This document shows, in pieces, positions 16,943 to 23,743 of a stretch of 64,000 nucleotides of DNA (position 1 is its first letter; each line of letters begins with the position of its first letter). Below the pieces are notes generated by a model. It did not search any database. It saw only the letters and a program-made list of their open reading frames with translations, and was not told the DNA's origin. Source of the stretch: Bacillota bacterium. Its GTDB lineage: Bacteria > Bacillota > Bacilli > Paenibacillales > UBA4045. A program made the position numbers and the translations under genes. The stretch is taken from assembly GCA_023441055.1 (NCBI GenBank), contig JAEZQY010000047.1, positions 248,001-312,000 of the forward strand. The letters run 5' to 3'.

Positions 16943-16972
16943 AGTATAACAGGGTTGGCCCATCTGGTCCAA
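16943..16972 (-). promoter_or_regulatory. Promoter of the membrane peptide/HemD/MOSC operon
   Basis: On the minus strand TTGGAC (16972-16967) and TATACT (16948-16943) are separated by 18 bases, 51 bases before ATG 16891. It lies just past the end of the flavin reductase gene, so this operon has its own promoter. Confidence 0.6.
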
Positions 16973-16978
16973 GGCTGT

Positions 16979-17590
16979 TTAATCCGGTCGAACCAGCTCG
17001 AACCGTTCACCCAGACGCGCGTAGTCATTACCGGCCATGCGGCTGACCGACTTCAGCTTATCTGCTGCAATATAGCCCTGATCATAAACCTCTTCCGCAA
17101 TATGAAATAGAACGACACGACCAATAAGCAAATCTGTCGCGGGTTGTTCCGCTGTGCCGCCTAGCTCGATCGCGCGTTCAAGTACGCATTCCATACGAAT
17201 CTTCGCTTCGCGCACGCCTGGTACTGGAATAGCACTGCTAGCGATTGGGGTAAGACCCGATGCATCAACCTCACTCTCATCGGGCGGTAGCGACGCAGCC
17301 GTCTTGTTGACAAGCTCCACATTCGACTCATCGACCATATGAATAACGAAGGAGCCCGTATGAATAGCATTGCGCGCAGTATCCTTCATCATCCCCTGCC
17401 GGCGCGCGACGGCAAGCGACAGCATGGGTGGGTTGCTCGTCACAATCGAGAAGTAGCTGAAGGGCGCCGCATTAAGCACTTCCTCCGATGAGAGCGTAGT
17501 TACAAGTGCGATCGGCCGTGGAATCACACTGCCGATCAGCAGCTTGTAATTGTCTCGATCCGTCTGCGCAGCTGGGTCGATCGTAATCAT
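16979..17590 (-). CDS. Flavin reductase-like FMN-binding protein
   Basis: A 203-residue protein of the flavin-reductase-like/flavoredoxin family. Diagnostic are IGSVIPRPIALVTTLS at the N-terminus, NAAPFSYFSIVTSNPPMLSL for FMN phosphate binding, and KDTARNAIHTGSFVIHM. Such proteins bind FMN and reduce flavins or quinones with NAD(P)H. Its start overlaps the dioxygenase stop by four bases (ATGA), so it is co-translated with that gene and probably under the MhqR-like repressor. A role in quinone detoxification fits the context but is inference. Confidence 0.87.
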   Translation of the reverse strand: MITIDPAAQTDRDNYKLLIGSVIPRPIALVTTLSSEEVLNAAPFSYFSIVTSNPPMLSLAVARRQGMMKDTARNAIHTGSFVIHMVDESNVELVNKTAASLPPDESEVDASGLTPIASSAIPVPGVREAKIRMECVLERAIELGGTAEQPATDLLIGRVVLFHIAEEVYDQGYIAADKLKSVSRMAGNDYARLGERFELVRPD

Positions 17591-18540
17591 TCGCGTTCCT
17601 CCCCTGTCAGTGGTCTAACCTTGAATGGGTATAGTCCCGCCTCAATTTCCGCGCGCTTCGGTTCGAACCATTCCGGCAGCATGAGCTTCTTGCCCAGCTC
17701 TTCAGCGGATTCATCAACGGCGAAGCCCGGTGGATCGGTCGCAATCTCGAATAGAATACCGCCGGCTTCCCTGTAATAAAGCGCATGGAAGTAGTTTCGA
17801 TCGATCACTGGTGTAGGCTGAAAGCCGTTCTGAGCAACAAGCGTACGCCACTCCTCATGCTGATTATAGTCATCTGCTCGCCATGCGATATGATGGACCG
17901 TTCCAGCACCCCCACCGCCCCACGGCATATCCTCCATACGTACATCGATGATATTACCTAGCTCTCCTGATGCTTGGAAGCGCGCATAGCCTGCTTCTTC
18001 ACCGACCTTAGTAAGCCCCATCACATGCTCCAGCGTATGCATCGTTGATTGTGCATTCGTGGAATAGAGGACAGCGCCGCCGAAGCCCTTAATTGCCTGA
18101 TCAGCTGGAATATTGCTGAACGACCACTGGCTGTTGGCGCCTGCTGCTCGCTCTGTGAGTTCCAATTGCAGCCCCTCATTGTCGACGAACTGCACATATT
18201 GTTCCCCGAATCGCTCTGCCTTCATGATGGAAATTCCCAGCTGTGTAAGTCGCTTCTCCCAGAATGCGAGTGATCCGGGCGGCACCGCATACGTGGTTAC
18301 ACCGACCTGTCCGCCGCCAATGCGGCCCTTCCTCGAATTCGGCCAAGGGAAGAATGTGATAATTGTTCCTGGACTGCCCGCCTGATCACCGAAGTAGAGA
18401 TGATACACCTCTGGCGCATCGAAGTTAATCGTCTGCTTCACCAGTCGTAAACCTAGAACTCCTGCGTAAAAATCAACATTCTCCTGCGGGTCGCGCGCGA
18501 ATGCAGTAATGTGATGGATACCTGTTGTATGCAAAGTCAT
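17587..18540 (-). CDS. Ring-cleaving dioxygenase, MhqO-like glyoxalase fold
   Basis: A 317-residue vicinal-oxygen-chelate protein with two repeats. Metal ligands fit GIHHITAFARDPQEN (His), the mid-protein EL(T)E segment, VHHIAWRADDYNQHEEW (His) and GGILFEIATDPPGF (Glu). The overall sequence resembles Bacillus MhqO/MhqA hydroquinone-specific dioxygenases, which open aromatic rings of quinone-type toxins. AGGAGG lies 9 bases before the ATG. It follows the MarR-type gene by 90 bases with no clear promoter between, and overlaps the flavin reductase gene, giving a three-gene operon. Confidence 0.88.
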   Translation of the reverse strand: MTLHTTGIHHITAFARDPQENVDFYAGVLGLRLVKQTINFDAPEVYHLYFGDQAGSPGTIITFFPWPNSRKGRIGGGQVGVTTYAVPPGSLAFWEKRLTQLGISIMKAERFGEQYVQFVDNEGLQLELTERAAGANSQWSFSNIPADQAIKGFGGAVLYSTNAQSTMHTLEHVMGLTKVGEEAGYARFQASGELGNIIDVRMEDMPWGGGGAGTVHHIAWRADDYNQHEEWRTLVAQNGFQPTPVIDRNYFHALYYREAGGILFEIATDPPGFAVDESAEELGKKLMLPEWFEPKRAEIEAGLYPFKVRPLTGEERE

Positions 18541-18630
18541 AATAATCCCTCCTGGATTTTAGATTGGTTTGGTTGAGTTTGGACTGAACTACGGATGGTA
18601 GTGGTATTCGCCTCTATTTCAAGCGTTGCA

Positions 18631-19134
18631 CTATCCCGATTCCGCGCCCTTGCCCAGCTTCTTCAGCAGCTCCGATGCCAGCTTCTTCTCACTCGGTGTT
18701 AAACCAGACATAACAGAATGGATGAGCGCAACATGCTGCGGGAATATGCGATCGAATAGCTGCGTGCCTTCGGGGGTCATCTCCGCGAAGATGACTCGGC
18801 GATCATCCTCGCATGGGATACGCTTCAGCAGCCCCTTCTTCTCCAGCTTATCGATATTATAAGTGACACTGCCGCTCGTGACGAGAATCTTCTCGCCAAT
18901 CTGCTGCAGCGGTACACGTCCCTTACTGTAGAGCACCTCGAGCGTCATGAACTCGGAAGGGGACAAGCCATGAGTCTTCATATCCTTGATTGCGCGCTCC
19001 ATCACCGTGTTATAGGCCTTGGATAGGACCACGAACAGCTTCAGCGAAGCGTCTTGCTCGGGGGCTTGTGCATGCTCATGCTCGAGTGTATGTTCGTTTG
19101 CGTGCTCGTTTGAATTCGCAGGTACATTTGCCAT
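18631..19134 (-). CDS. MarR-family repressor, MhqR-like
   Basis: A 167-residue winged-helix regulator: SLKLFVVLSKAYNTVMERAI, SPSEFMTLEVLYSKGRVPLQ (helix-turn-helix entry), LVTSGSVTYNIDKLEKKGL (recognition helix) and EDDRRVIFAEMTPEG (wing). It resembles B. subtilis MhqR, the repressor released by quinones and catechol stress. Unusually, the first 28 residues are a His/Glu-rich extension (NEHANEHTLEHEHAQ) that might bind metal. AAGGAGGG precedes the ATG. Its promoter contains an 18-bp palindrome close to the MhqR box, so it should repress its own operon with the dioxygenase and flavin reductase. Confidence 0.88.
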   Translation of the reverse strand: MANVPANSNEHANEHTLEHEHAQAPEQDASLKLFVVLSKAYNTVMERAIKDMKTHGLSPSEFMTLEVLYSKGRVPLQQIGEKILVTSGSVTYNIDKLEKKGLLKRIPCEDDRRVIFAEMTPEGTQLFDRIFPQHVALIHSVMSGLTPSEKKLASELLKKLGKGAESG

Positions 19135-19184
19135 TGAGCGTCCCTCCTTCTTAGATATATAGTGTGCGTATTATCCATTGTTAT

Positions 19185-19225
19185 TATCTTAATTTTAAGA
19201 TACTTTATATTGAGATATATGTCAA
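19185..19225 (-). promoter_or_regulatory. Promoter and MhqR-type operator
   Basis: On the minus strand TTGACA (19225-19220) and TATCTT (19202-19197) are 17 bases apart. The -10 box is one end of an 18-bp palindrome TATCTTAATTTTAAGATA (19185-19202), arms of 8 bases with a 2-base centre. The outer TATCT/AGATA halves agree with the MhqR box known from B. subtilis. A repressor here would block RNA polymerase and so autoregulate the operon. Confidence 0.75.
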
Positions 19226-19269
19226 CTGTGTATTATCACCATTATTCGAGCGCAGCGAGTGGGTTTGAC

Positions 19270-19626
19270 GAATTTAGTAAGGTAGGATCGCATTATTCGA
19301 ACGTGGAGCATGAGGTTGGCGAATTTAGTAAGGCAGGGCGGCATTATTCGAGCGCGATGCATGAGTTTAGCGGATTTAGTAAGGCAGGACCCCAGTATTC
19401 GAGCATGGAGCATGAGGTTGGCGAATTTAGTAAGGCAGGGCCGCAGTATTCGAGCTCGGAGCACGAGGTTGGCGGATTTATTAAGGCAGGGCGGCAGTAA
19501 TAGAGCAAGGAGCAGGTGGTTGTCGTATTTAGTAAGGCAGGTCCGCAGTATTCGAGCTCGGAGCAGGAGGTTGGCGGATTTAGTAAGGCAGGGCGTCAGT
19601 ATTTGAGCGCGATGCACGGGTTTGGG
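19270..19626. repeat. 51-bp tandem repeat, locus B (seven units)
   Basis: Units start at 19270, 19321, 19372, 19423, 19474, 19525 and 19576, always 51 bases apart, with a degenerate eighth at 19627. The conserved part is GAATTTAGTAAGGCAGG, a GCAGTATTCGAGC stretch, and GAGGTTGGC leading to the next unit. ATTCG and CGAAT form a short inverted repeat that spans each unit junction. Frames through it are open but unsupported. The related units A lie 12 kb away. Confidence 0.95.
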
Positions 19627-19695
19627 GGAGTGTATGCAAGGTAGAGCCATTACTACTCAGATACTTTGCGATTTGAACTAGCGTAAAGAGATTGC

Positions 19696-19899
19696 AGTAT
19701 CAGATTCCGGTACTGCATGCACCATTTACCTCTCATCGCACCATGCAGCATCACTTTCCGAAGCTACAGCACACATTTACCTCATTATGAACCCTGTAGC
19801 ATCACTTTCCGTAGCTACACGCACCATTTACCTCTCATCGCACCCTGTAGCATCACTTTCCAGCACTGCACGGACCATTTATCGGACGGGACCTAACAT
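19696..19899. repeat. 51-bp tandem repeat, locus C (four units)
   Basis: A second, different tandem family directly follows locus B. Units start at 19696, 19747, 19798 and 19849, each 51 bases. The core is TGTAGCATCACTTTCC and GCTACACGCACCATTTACC; TGTAGC and GCTACA can pair as a stem with a 13-base loop. The last unit runs into a partial array of locus-B type, with a few bases shared. Confidence 0.92.
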
Positions 19900-20046
19900 A
19901 GTAAGCCAGGACCCCATTATTCGAGCGCGGTGCATGAGTTTGGCGAATTTAGTAAGCCGGGGTCGCAGTATTCGAGCGTGAAGCCCAGGTTTGGCGAATT
20001 TAACCCAGTCGGGCGCAGCGACCAAGCGGCTGATGCACGTGTTCCG
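19894..20046. repeat. 51-bp tandem repeat, second block of locus B type
   Basis: Three further units of the B family start at 19894 (degenerate front), 19945 and 19996 (tail changed), again at 51-base spacing, with TTTAGTAAGCC and GCAGTATTCGAGCG. They end about 30 bases before the stop of the ankyrin gene. Confidence 0.8.
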
Positions 20047-20076
20047 CCTCTTGACCGCATTCCCGATTGCTTGGAG

Positions 20077-20733
20077 TTAGTTCCATTCCCGATTCAATAG
20101 TTCCAGCAGCTCTGTGAAGCCCTTTTCTTCGGCTATCGTAAACGCAGTCTTGCCAGATTCCTGTGGTATGCTGGGATCGGCACCGTGCTCGAGCAGTAGT
20201 TGTACCGTATCTCTGTCGTAATGGTCAACAGATTGCTGAATCGGCGTCCAGCCGCCGCTCTGCTGCACGTTCGGGTTTGCGCCATTCTCCAAGAGCAGGC
20301 GCGCGATTGCCGTCCGATTGCCCGCGGCAGCGGTATGGATTGGCATATTCCGCATGCCATTCGCTGAGCGCGCATTGACGGATGCGCCTCTTGTAATCAG
20401 CAGCTCAGCAGCCTCATAACCGCCGAAGAAGCAGGCCAGATGCAGCGGTGTCCAGCCGTCGTAGCTGTATTCCGCGATCAGCTTCGGCTCATAATTTAAC
20501 AAAAAGTCCAGCGTCTCCACATCGCCCAGCGCAGACGCTTCATGGATCGACACATTCACACCGCAATCAAGCAACGCCTCGACTGCCGCCTGCTTGCCGT
20601 AATATAGCGCCGCAGTCAGCGGACTCTCACCGCCTGGCAGCGTCGCTTGCACCAGCTCCGGATTCGATTGCAGCATCGCGCGAATCGCTTCAGCATCGCC
20701 GGACTTGGCTGCCTCCATTAATTGTTCCACCAT
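20077..20733 (-). CDS. Ankyrin-repeat protein
   Basis: A 218-residue protein made mostly of ankyrin repeats: ESPLTAALYYGKQAAVEALL, GWTPLHLACFFGGYEAAELL, NMPIHTAAAGNRTAIARLLL and GWTPIQQSVDHYDRDTVQLL, each followed by a G-A/V-N/D-P/V turn. Such folds mediate protein contacts; the partner is unknown. ATG 20733 follows GAAGGGAG by 9 bases; a longer frame to 20847 has no supported start. It lies 117 bases downstream of the ABC-2 exporter genes on the same strand and might be read through from them. Confidence 0.88.
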   Translation of the reverse strand: MVEQLMEAAKSGDAEAIRAMLQSNPELVQATLPGGESPLTAALYYGKQAAVEALLDCGVNVSIHEASALGDVETLDFLLNYEPKLIAEYSYDGWTPLHLACFFGGYEAAELLITRGASVNARSANGMRNMPIHTAAAGNRTAIARLLLENGANPNVQQSGGWTPIQQSVDHYDRDTVQLLLEHGADPSIPQESGKTAFTIAEEKGFTELLELLNREWN

Positions 20734-20849
20734 CCATGAACACTCCCTTCTATCTTCATCTAAGATACCACTGCAGATCTCGGTTGTGAACCCTTCACTG
20801 TGCTGCCGATTCAGACAACCTTCACTGTGCAGCGCCGCTACAGACATCG

Positions 20850-21653
20850 TCAGCTGCGCATTCCGATCCGATTCCCCGAGCTGTAGCGCCGCAGACCTCG
20901 GTAGAAGAACCAGATTCCGAAGAGCGCCAGTCCGAGCGACACTCCTATGGCTTGCAGCAAGAAGCGGTCACTGATGCTGCGGAACAAGCCAATCGGCATA
21001 TAGCTGATGAATCCGGCAGGGATGAGCGTGAACAAGACAAGCCGAGCAGCTCCGTGGAAGATATCCGTCGGATAGGTGGACAGCGCAATCATGCTGTTAT
21101 ACAGCTGATAGCTGATCCCTTCCGCGTTGCCGATATAGAAGGCCAGCGCATTCACGATCACAATGAAGAACAGGAAGATCGTGGCCGCGATCAAGAGCGC
21201 CAGTATAAACTTCAAGCAGCCAATCAAGCTTAAATCGCCATAAAACCCGTAGATGATCAGCGCGAATGCCACATCACCGATCGCGGTAATCGACATCTTG
21301 CTGACCAGCACGTTGAGCAAGACAGGCTTCGGCTGGCACATATAGCTGTCAAGCTGACCTGAAGCGACCAGGTACGCGATACGATTATAATTGCCGCATA
21401 GTACCGCCATGATACCGAAGCCCCCTGCACTCACCGCCCACATCATCATGACGTCACGCAGTTCCCAGCCATTCACAACTTGGAAGCGCTGGAAGAACAC
21501 GCCCCAGAAGAAGATCCATACGAAGTTATTGATCAGCATCATCCCCGCCATGAGCAGGAAGCTCATGCGGAACTCCATCGCGCCGGCCAAATTCAGCTTC
21601 CAACTCGTCAACATAAATTGCATAAGCCGCCAAGCTCTACCCGCCATTGACAT
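20850..21653 (-). CDS. ABC-2 exporter permease (second system, COG3694-like)
   Basis: A 267-residue permease with six membrane segments and the interface region YNRIAYLVASGQLDSYMCQP, matching the LVGGELDQLLTRP region of the permease at 5619-6428. It overlaps the previous gene by 17 bases (start 21653, previous stop 21637), with ATG 21647 as an alternative start. With the next two genes it forms the second copy of the exporter class seen at 4.8-7.4 kb. Confidence 0.82.
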   Translation of the reverse strand: MSMAGRAWRLMQFMLTSWKLNLAGAMEFRMSFLLMAGMMLINNFVWIFFWGVFFQRFQVVNGWELRDVMMMWAVSAGGFGIMAVLCGNYNRIAYLVASGQLDSYMCQPKPVLLNVLVSKMSITAIGDVAFALIIYGFYGDLSLIGCLKFILALLIAATIFLFFIVIVNALAFYIGNAEGISYQLYNSMIALSTYPTDIFHGAARLVLFTLIPAGFISYMPIGLFRSISDRFLLQAIGVSLGLALFGIWFFYRGLRRYSSGNRIGMRS

Positions 21654-22443
21654 TGATCTTCTTCACTCCCTTCCCATACATCCACCACACCACGACCGAT
21701 AATACGGTCACCCACGCCCATTGAATGAGCAGGAATTTCGCCAGCATCCCCCAATCGAAGCGAACCGCCGTCTTCGCGGAGAAGTACATAATCGTCTGAA
21801 AGGGCAGCCAGGCACATATCCGCTGCAGCACCTCGGGGAAGATCTCCAGCGGCAGCAGCATCCCGCCGATCGTGAACAACAGCTTATGATAGACGAATTC
21901 CAGCCCGCGTGTCTCCTCCACCCAAAATGCGCATAAGGCGACCAGCATATTGAGCAAGAAGTTTACAGTGAACGCGCCGACCGCCATCACGGCGAAGCCG
22001 AACCAGCCGAAGCCGAAGCTCGGAGCACCGAACACTAGCACACCCAGCGCGCCGCCGACAACCAGGTTGACTGCTAGACGCACTGCGACCTCCCCGATAT
22101 AACTGCAATAGTGATAGCCGATATAGCTAACCGGACGAGTCAGGCGATAGGCTACATCCCCGCTCTTCACCTCCTCCTCGATGCGCGTGCACAAGCTCGG
22201 GCAGGCCATTGCGATCGACTCAGCGAAGATCAAGTACCAGATAATCTGCTCATAGGTGTACCCCGCGATCGTCCCGGTCCCTTCCCCGCTGAACGTCGCC
22301 TCCCATAACTGGAGGAAGATATACAGAATAAGCAGCAGGAAGAGTGAACGGACGAGGAAATCCATCATATACACCAGATGATTCCGAATGGTTACCTTCC
22401 CGATCGCAGAATATTTACTGAGTTTAATGGAGAGATTCGTCAC
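21637..22443 (-). CDS. ABC-2 exporter permease (second system, COG4587-like)
   Basis: A 268-residue membrane protein starting at GTG 22443, with GGGAGGTGG 8 bases upstream and a 20-base overlap with the ATPase end. Regions SIKLSKYSAIGKVTIRNHLV at the N-terminus, RIEEEVKSGDVAYRLTRPVS in the first loop, and LPLEIFPEVLQRICAWLPFQ near the end parallel the permease at 4846-5622 (there LEWLPEWLQRISWMSPYPFL). The frame extended to 22512 is only overlap. Confidence 0.83.
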   Translation of the reverse strand: MTNLSIKLSKYSAIGKVTIRNHLVYMMDFLVRSLFLLLILYIFLQLWEATFSGEGTGTIAGYTYEQIIWYLIFAESIAMACPSLCTRIEEEVKSGDVAYRLTRPVSYIGYHYCSYIGEVAVRLAVNLVVGGALGVLVFGAPSFGFGWFGFAVMAVGAFTVNFLLNMLVALCAFWVEETRGLEFVYHKLLFTIGGMLLPLEIFPEVLQRICAWLPFQTIMYFSAKTAVRFDWGMLAKFLLIQWAWVTVLSVVVWWMYGKGVKKINVNGG

Positions 22444-23437
22444 GCGCTCCACCTCCCGGTTCCTTCGCCGCATAGATATGGCTGATAATCTGCTCCATTG
22501 GCGGATCCTCAATCGTCACATCAGCGATTCGACACCCGCTCACGATATGCGCCAGCACCTCTTCGATCGTAATAATGGCAGTATCCACGGATAGCTGCAG
22601 CCGATCTTCATCTGTATGCATAATCGTAACGCCGCGCAGGGATAGGTCGCTATTTTGCTCCTGGAGCTGTAAGTGTATCGTCTTGTGGGTCAGGAAGTCG
22701 CGCTTCATGCGAGAGACCTTATCGTCCAAAATGATACGCCCATGATTAATAATAATCGCCCTGCTGCAGAGCTGCTCGATGTCGCCGGCATCATGGGAGG
22801 TGAGGAATACGGTCGTGCCCTCCTCGCGGTTCATCTCTCGAATCAGGTCGCGGATTCTGTGCTTGACCACCACATCGAGCCCGATCGTCGGCTCATCGAG
22901 GAAGACCACCTTGGGCCTATGCAGCAGCGCGGCTGCCAGCTCACAGCGCATCCGTTCGCCGAGCGACAGCTTGCGGACCGGCGTCTTCACATAGGGACCG
23001 ACATCGAAGCGTTCGATGAGTCGATCCCTGCGCGCCAGATAGTCCCCACGCGGCAGCTCGTAGATGCGGCTCATCAGCTCGAACGTATCGATCGGCGGAA
23101 GATGATACCAGAGCTGCGACTTCTGCCCGAACACGGATCCGATCTCATAAGCCAGATGCTTGCGCTCTCGCCACGGACAGCGTCCAAGTACAACCGCCTC
23201 TCCCTGAGTCGGATGCAGGATGCCGGTGAGCATCTTGATGGTCGTAGATTTGCCTGCGCCATTCGGGCCGAGGAAGGCCACCGTCTCGCCCTGCTCCACC
23301 TCGAAGCTCACCTGCTGTACGGCCACCCTGTCCTCATAGTGTGGATGGAACAGTGACCGAACGCTGCCGCGCAGCCCCTCCGCCTTCTGCTTCATTCGGA
23401 ATACCTTCGTTAAATCTTGAATTTGGATAGCTGGCAT
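22424..23437 (-). CDS. ABC-2 exporter ATP-binding subunit (second system)
   Basis: A 337-residue ATPase paralogous to that at 6442-7404: Walker A GPNGAGKST, Q-loop FGQKSQLWYHLP, signature LSLGERMRCELAAALLH, Walker B VVFLDEPTIGLD and switch TSHDAGD. The C-terminal tail is of similar length. The ATG at 23437 follows GGGGGAG. It is first in the order ATPase-permease-permease, whereas the other operon is permease-permease-ATPase. A structured leader with a terminator lies 33 bases upstream, suggesting transcription attenuation. Confidence 0.92.
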   Translation of the reverse strand: MPAIQIQDLTKVFRMKQKAEGLRGSVRSLFHPHYEDRVAVQQVSFEVEQGETVAFLGPNGAGKSTTIKMLTGILHPTQGEAVVLGRCPWRERKHLAYEIGSVFGQKSQLWYHLPPIDTFELMSRIYELPRGDYLARRDRLIERFDVGPYVKTPVRKLSLGERMRCELAAALLHRPKVVFLDEPTIGLDVVVKHRIRDLIREMNREEGTTVFLTSHDAGDIEQLCSRAIIINHGRIILDDKVSRMKRDFLTHKTIHLQLQEQNSDLSLRGVTIMHTDEDRLQLSVDTAIITIEEVLAHIVSGCRIADVTIEDPPMEQIISHIYAAKEPGGGARDESLH

Positions 23438-23469
23438 GGCTGCTCCCCCTACTCAGTATTTGGTTAAAG

Positions 23470-23520
23470 CAAAAAAGACCCCGGAAGCTTCGTCAGATTG
23501 ACGGAACTTGCCGAAGGTCT
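23470..23520 (-). terminator. Leader terminator before the ABC-2 ATPase gene
   Basis: On the minus strand AGACC (23520-23516) pairs with GGTCT (23480-23476) and the inside folds further through TGACG/CGTCA arms around an ATC loop, giving a long imperfect hairpin followed by TTTTTT. It ends 33 bases before the ATG at 23437, so it is positioned to stop the transcript before the gene. On the plus strand the same hairpin is followed by TTTTATCC, so it might act both ways. Confidence 0.72.
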
Positions 23521-23623
23521 TTTATCCCTTAACGGTGTGACGCGGTATTCCGCGCCGGCTACGCTTGGTTCGCCCTGCTGTCTCTCGTTGCAGTTCAAGC
23601 AGTCGGATCCCTAGTAGCCCTCC
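23516..23623 (-). ncRNA. Candidate leader riboswitch, ykkC-like (subtype unclear)
   Basis: The minus-strand leader has sequence blocks in the order CTAGGGATCCG, CTGCAACGAGAGA, a GC hairpin (CGCGG-aata-CCGCG), CACACCG and GGGATAAAAGACC, before the terminator. The ykkC class (guanidine-I, ppGpp, PRPP and others) has CTAGGGTTCCG, CTGGTCCGAGAGA, ACACGG and GGGATAAAAGCCC in the same order, from memory. GGCTAC (23619-23614) and GTAGCC (23562-23557) would form the closing stem. Differences in the CGAGAGA block and in the GACC end leave the ligand open. It precedes an ABC-2 exporter, which fits detoxification switches. I have not been able to score it. Confidence 0.5.
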
Positions 23624-23650
23624 ATAAATTTATAATAATTTACCACGGAA

Positions 23651-23679
23651 TTGGAGGTTTGGCAACCCTTGGTTATGAT
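23651..23679 (+). promoter_or_regulatory. Putative promoter of the MATE gene
   Basis: TTGGAG (23651-23656) and TATGAT (23674-23679) are 17 bases apart, 65 bases before ATG 23744. The opposing leader RNA begins just to the left, so the two divergent genes have back-to-back promoters. Confidence 0.45.
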
Positions 23680-23743
23680 GGCTATTCCAATTGCCATGAG
23701 GTATGATGATAGTCTGATATTTACGATCAACTAGCGGAGGTAG

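Noticed and set aside
20750..20850. Short direct repeat CCTTCACTGTGC before the ankyrin gene
   Set aside because: Two copies only, at the edge of coding sequence, with no further structure.
22673..23356. Long plus-strand frame of 227 codons
   Set aside because: It is the antisense shadow of the ABC ATPase gene with all its motifs; no ribosome site.
23470..23640. T-box or SAM leader for the ATPase gene
   Set aside because: No AGGGTGGNACCGCG T-box core and no SAM-I core blocks; the downstream gene is not an amino-acid gene. The ykkC-like order fits better.
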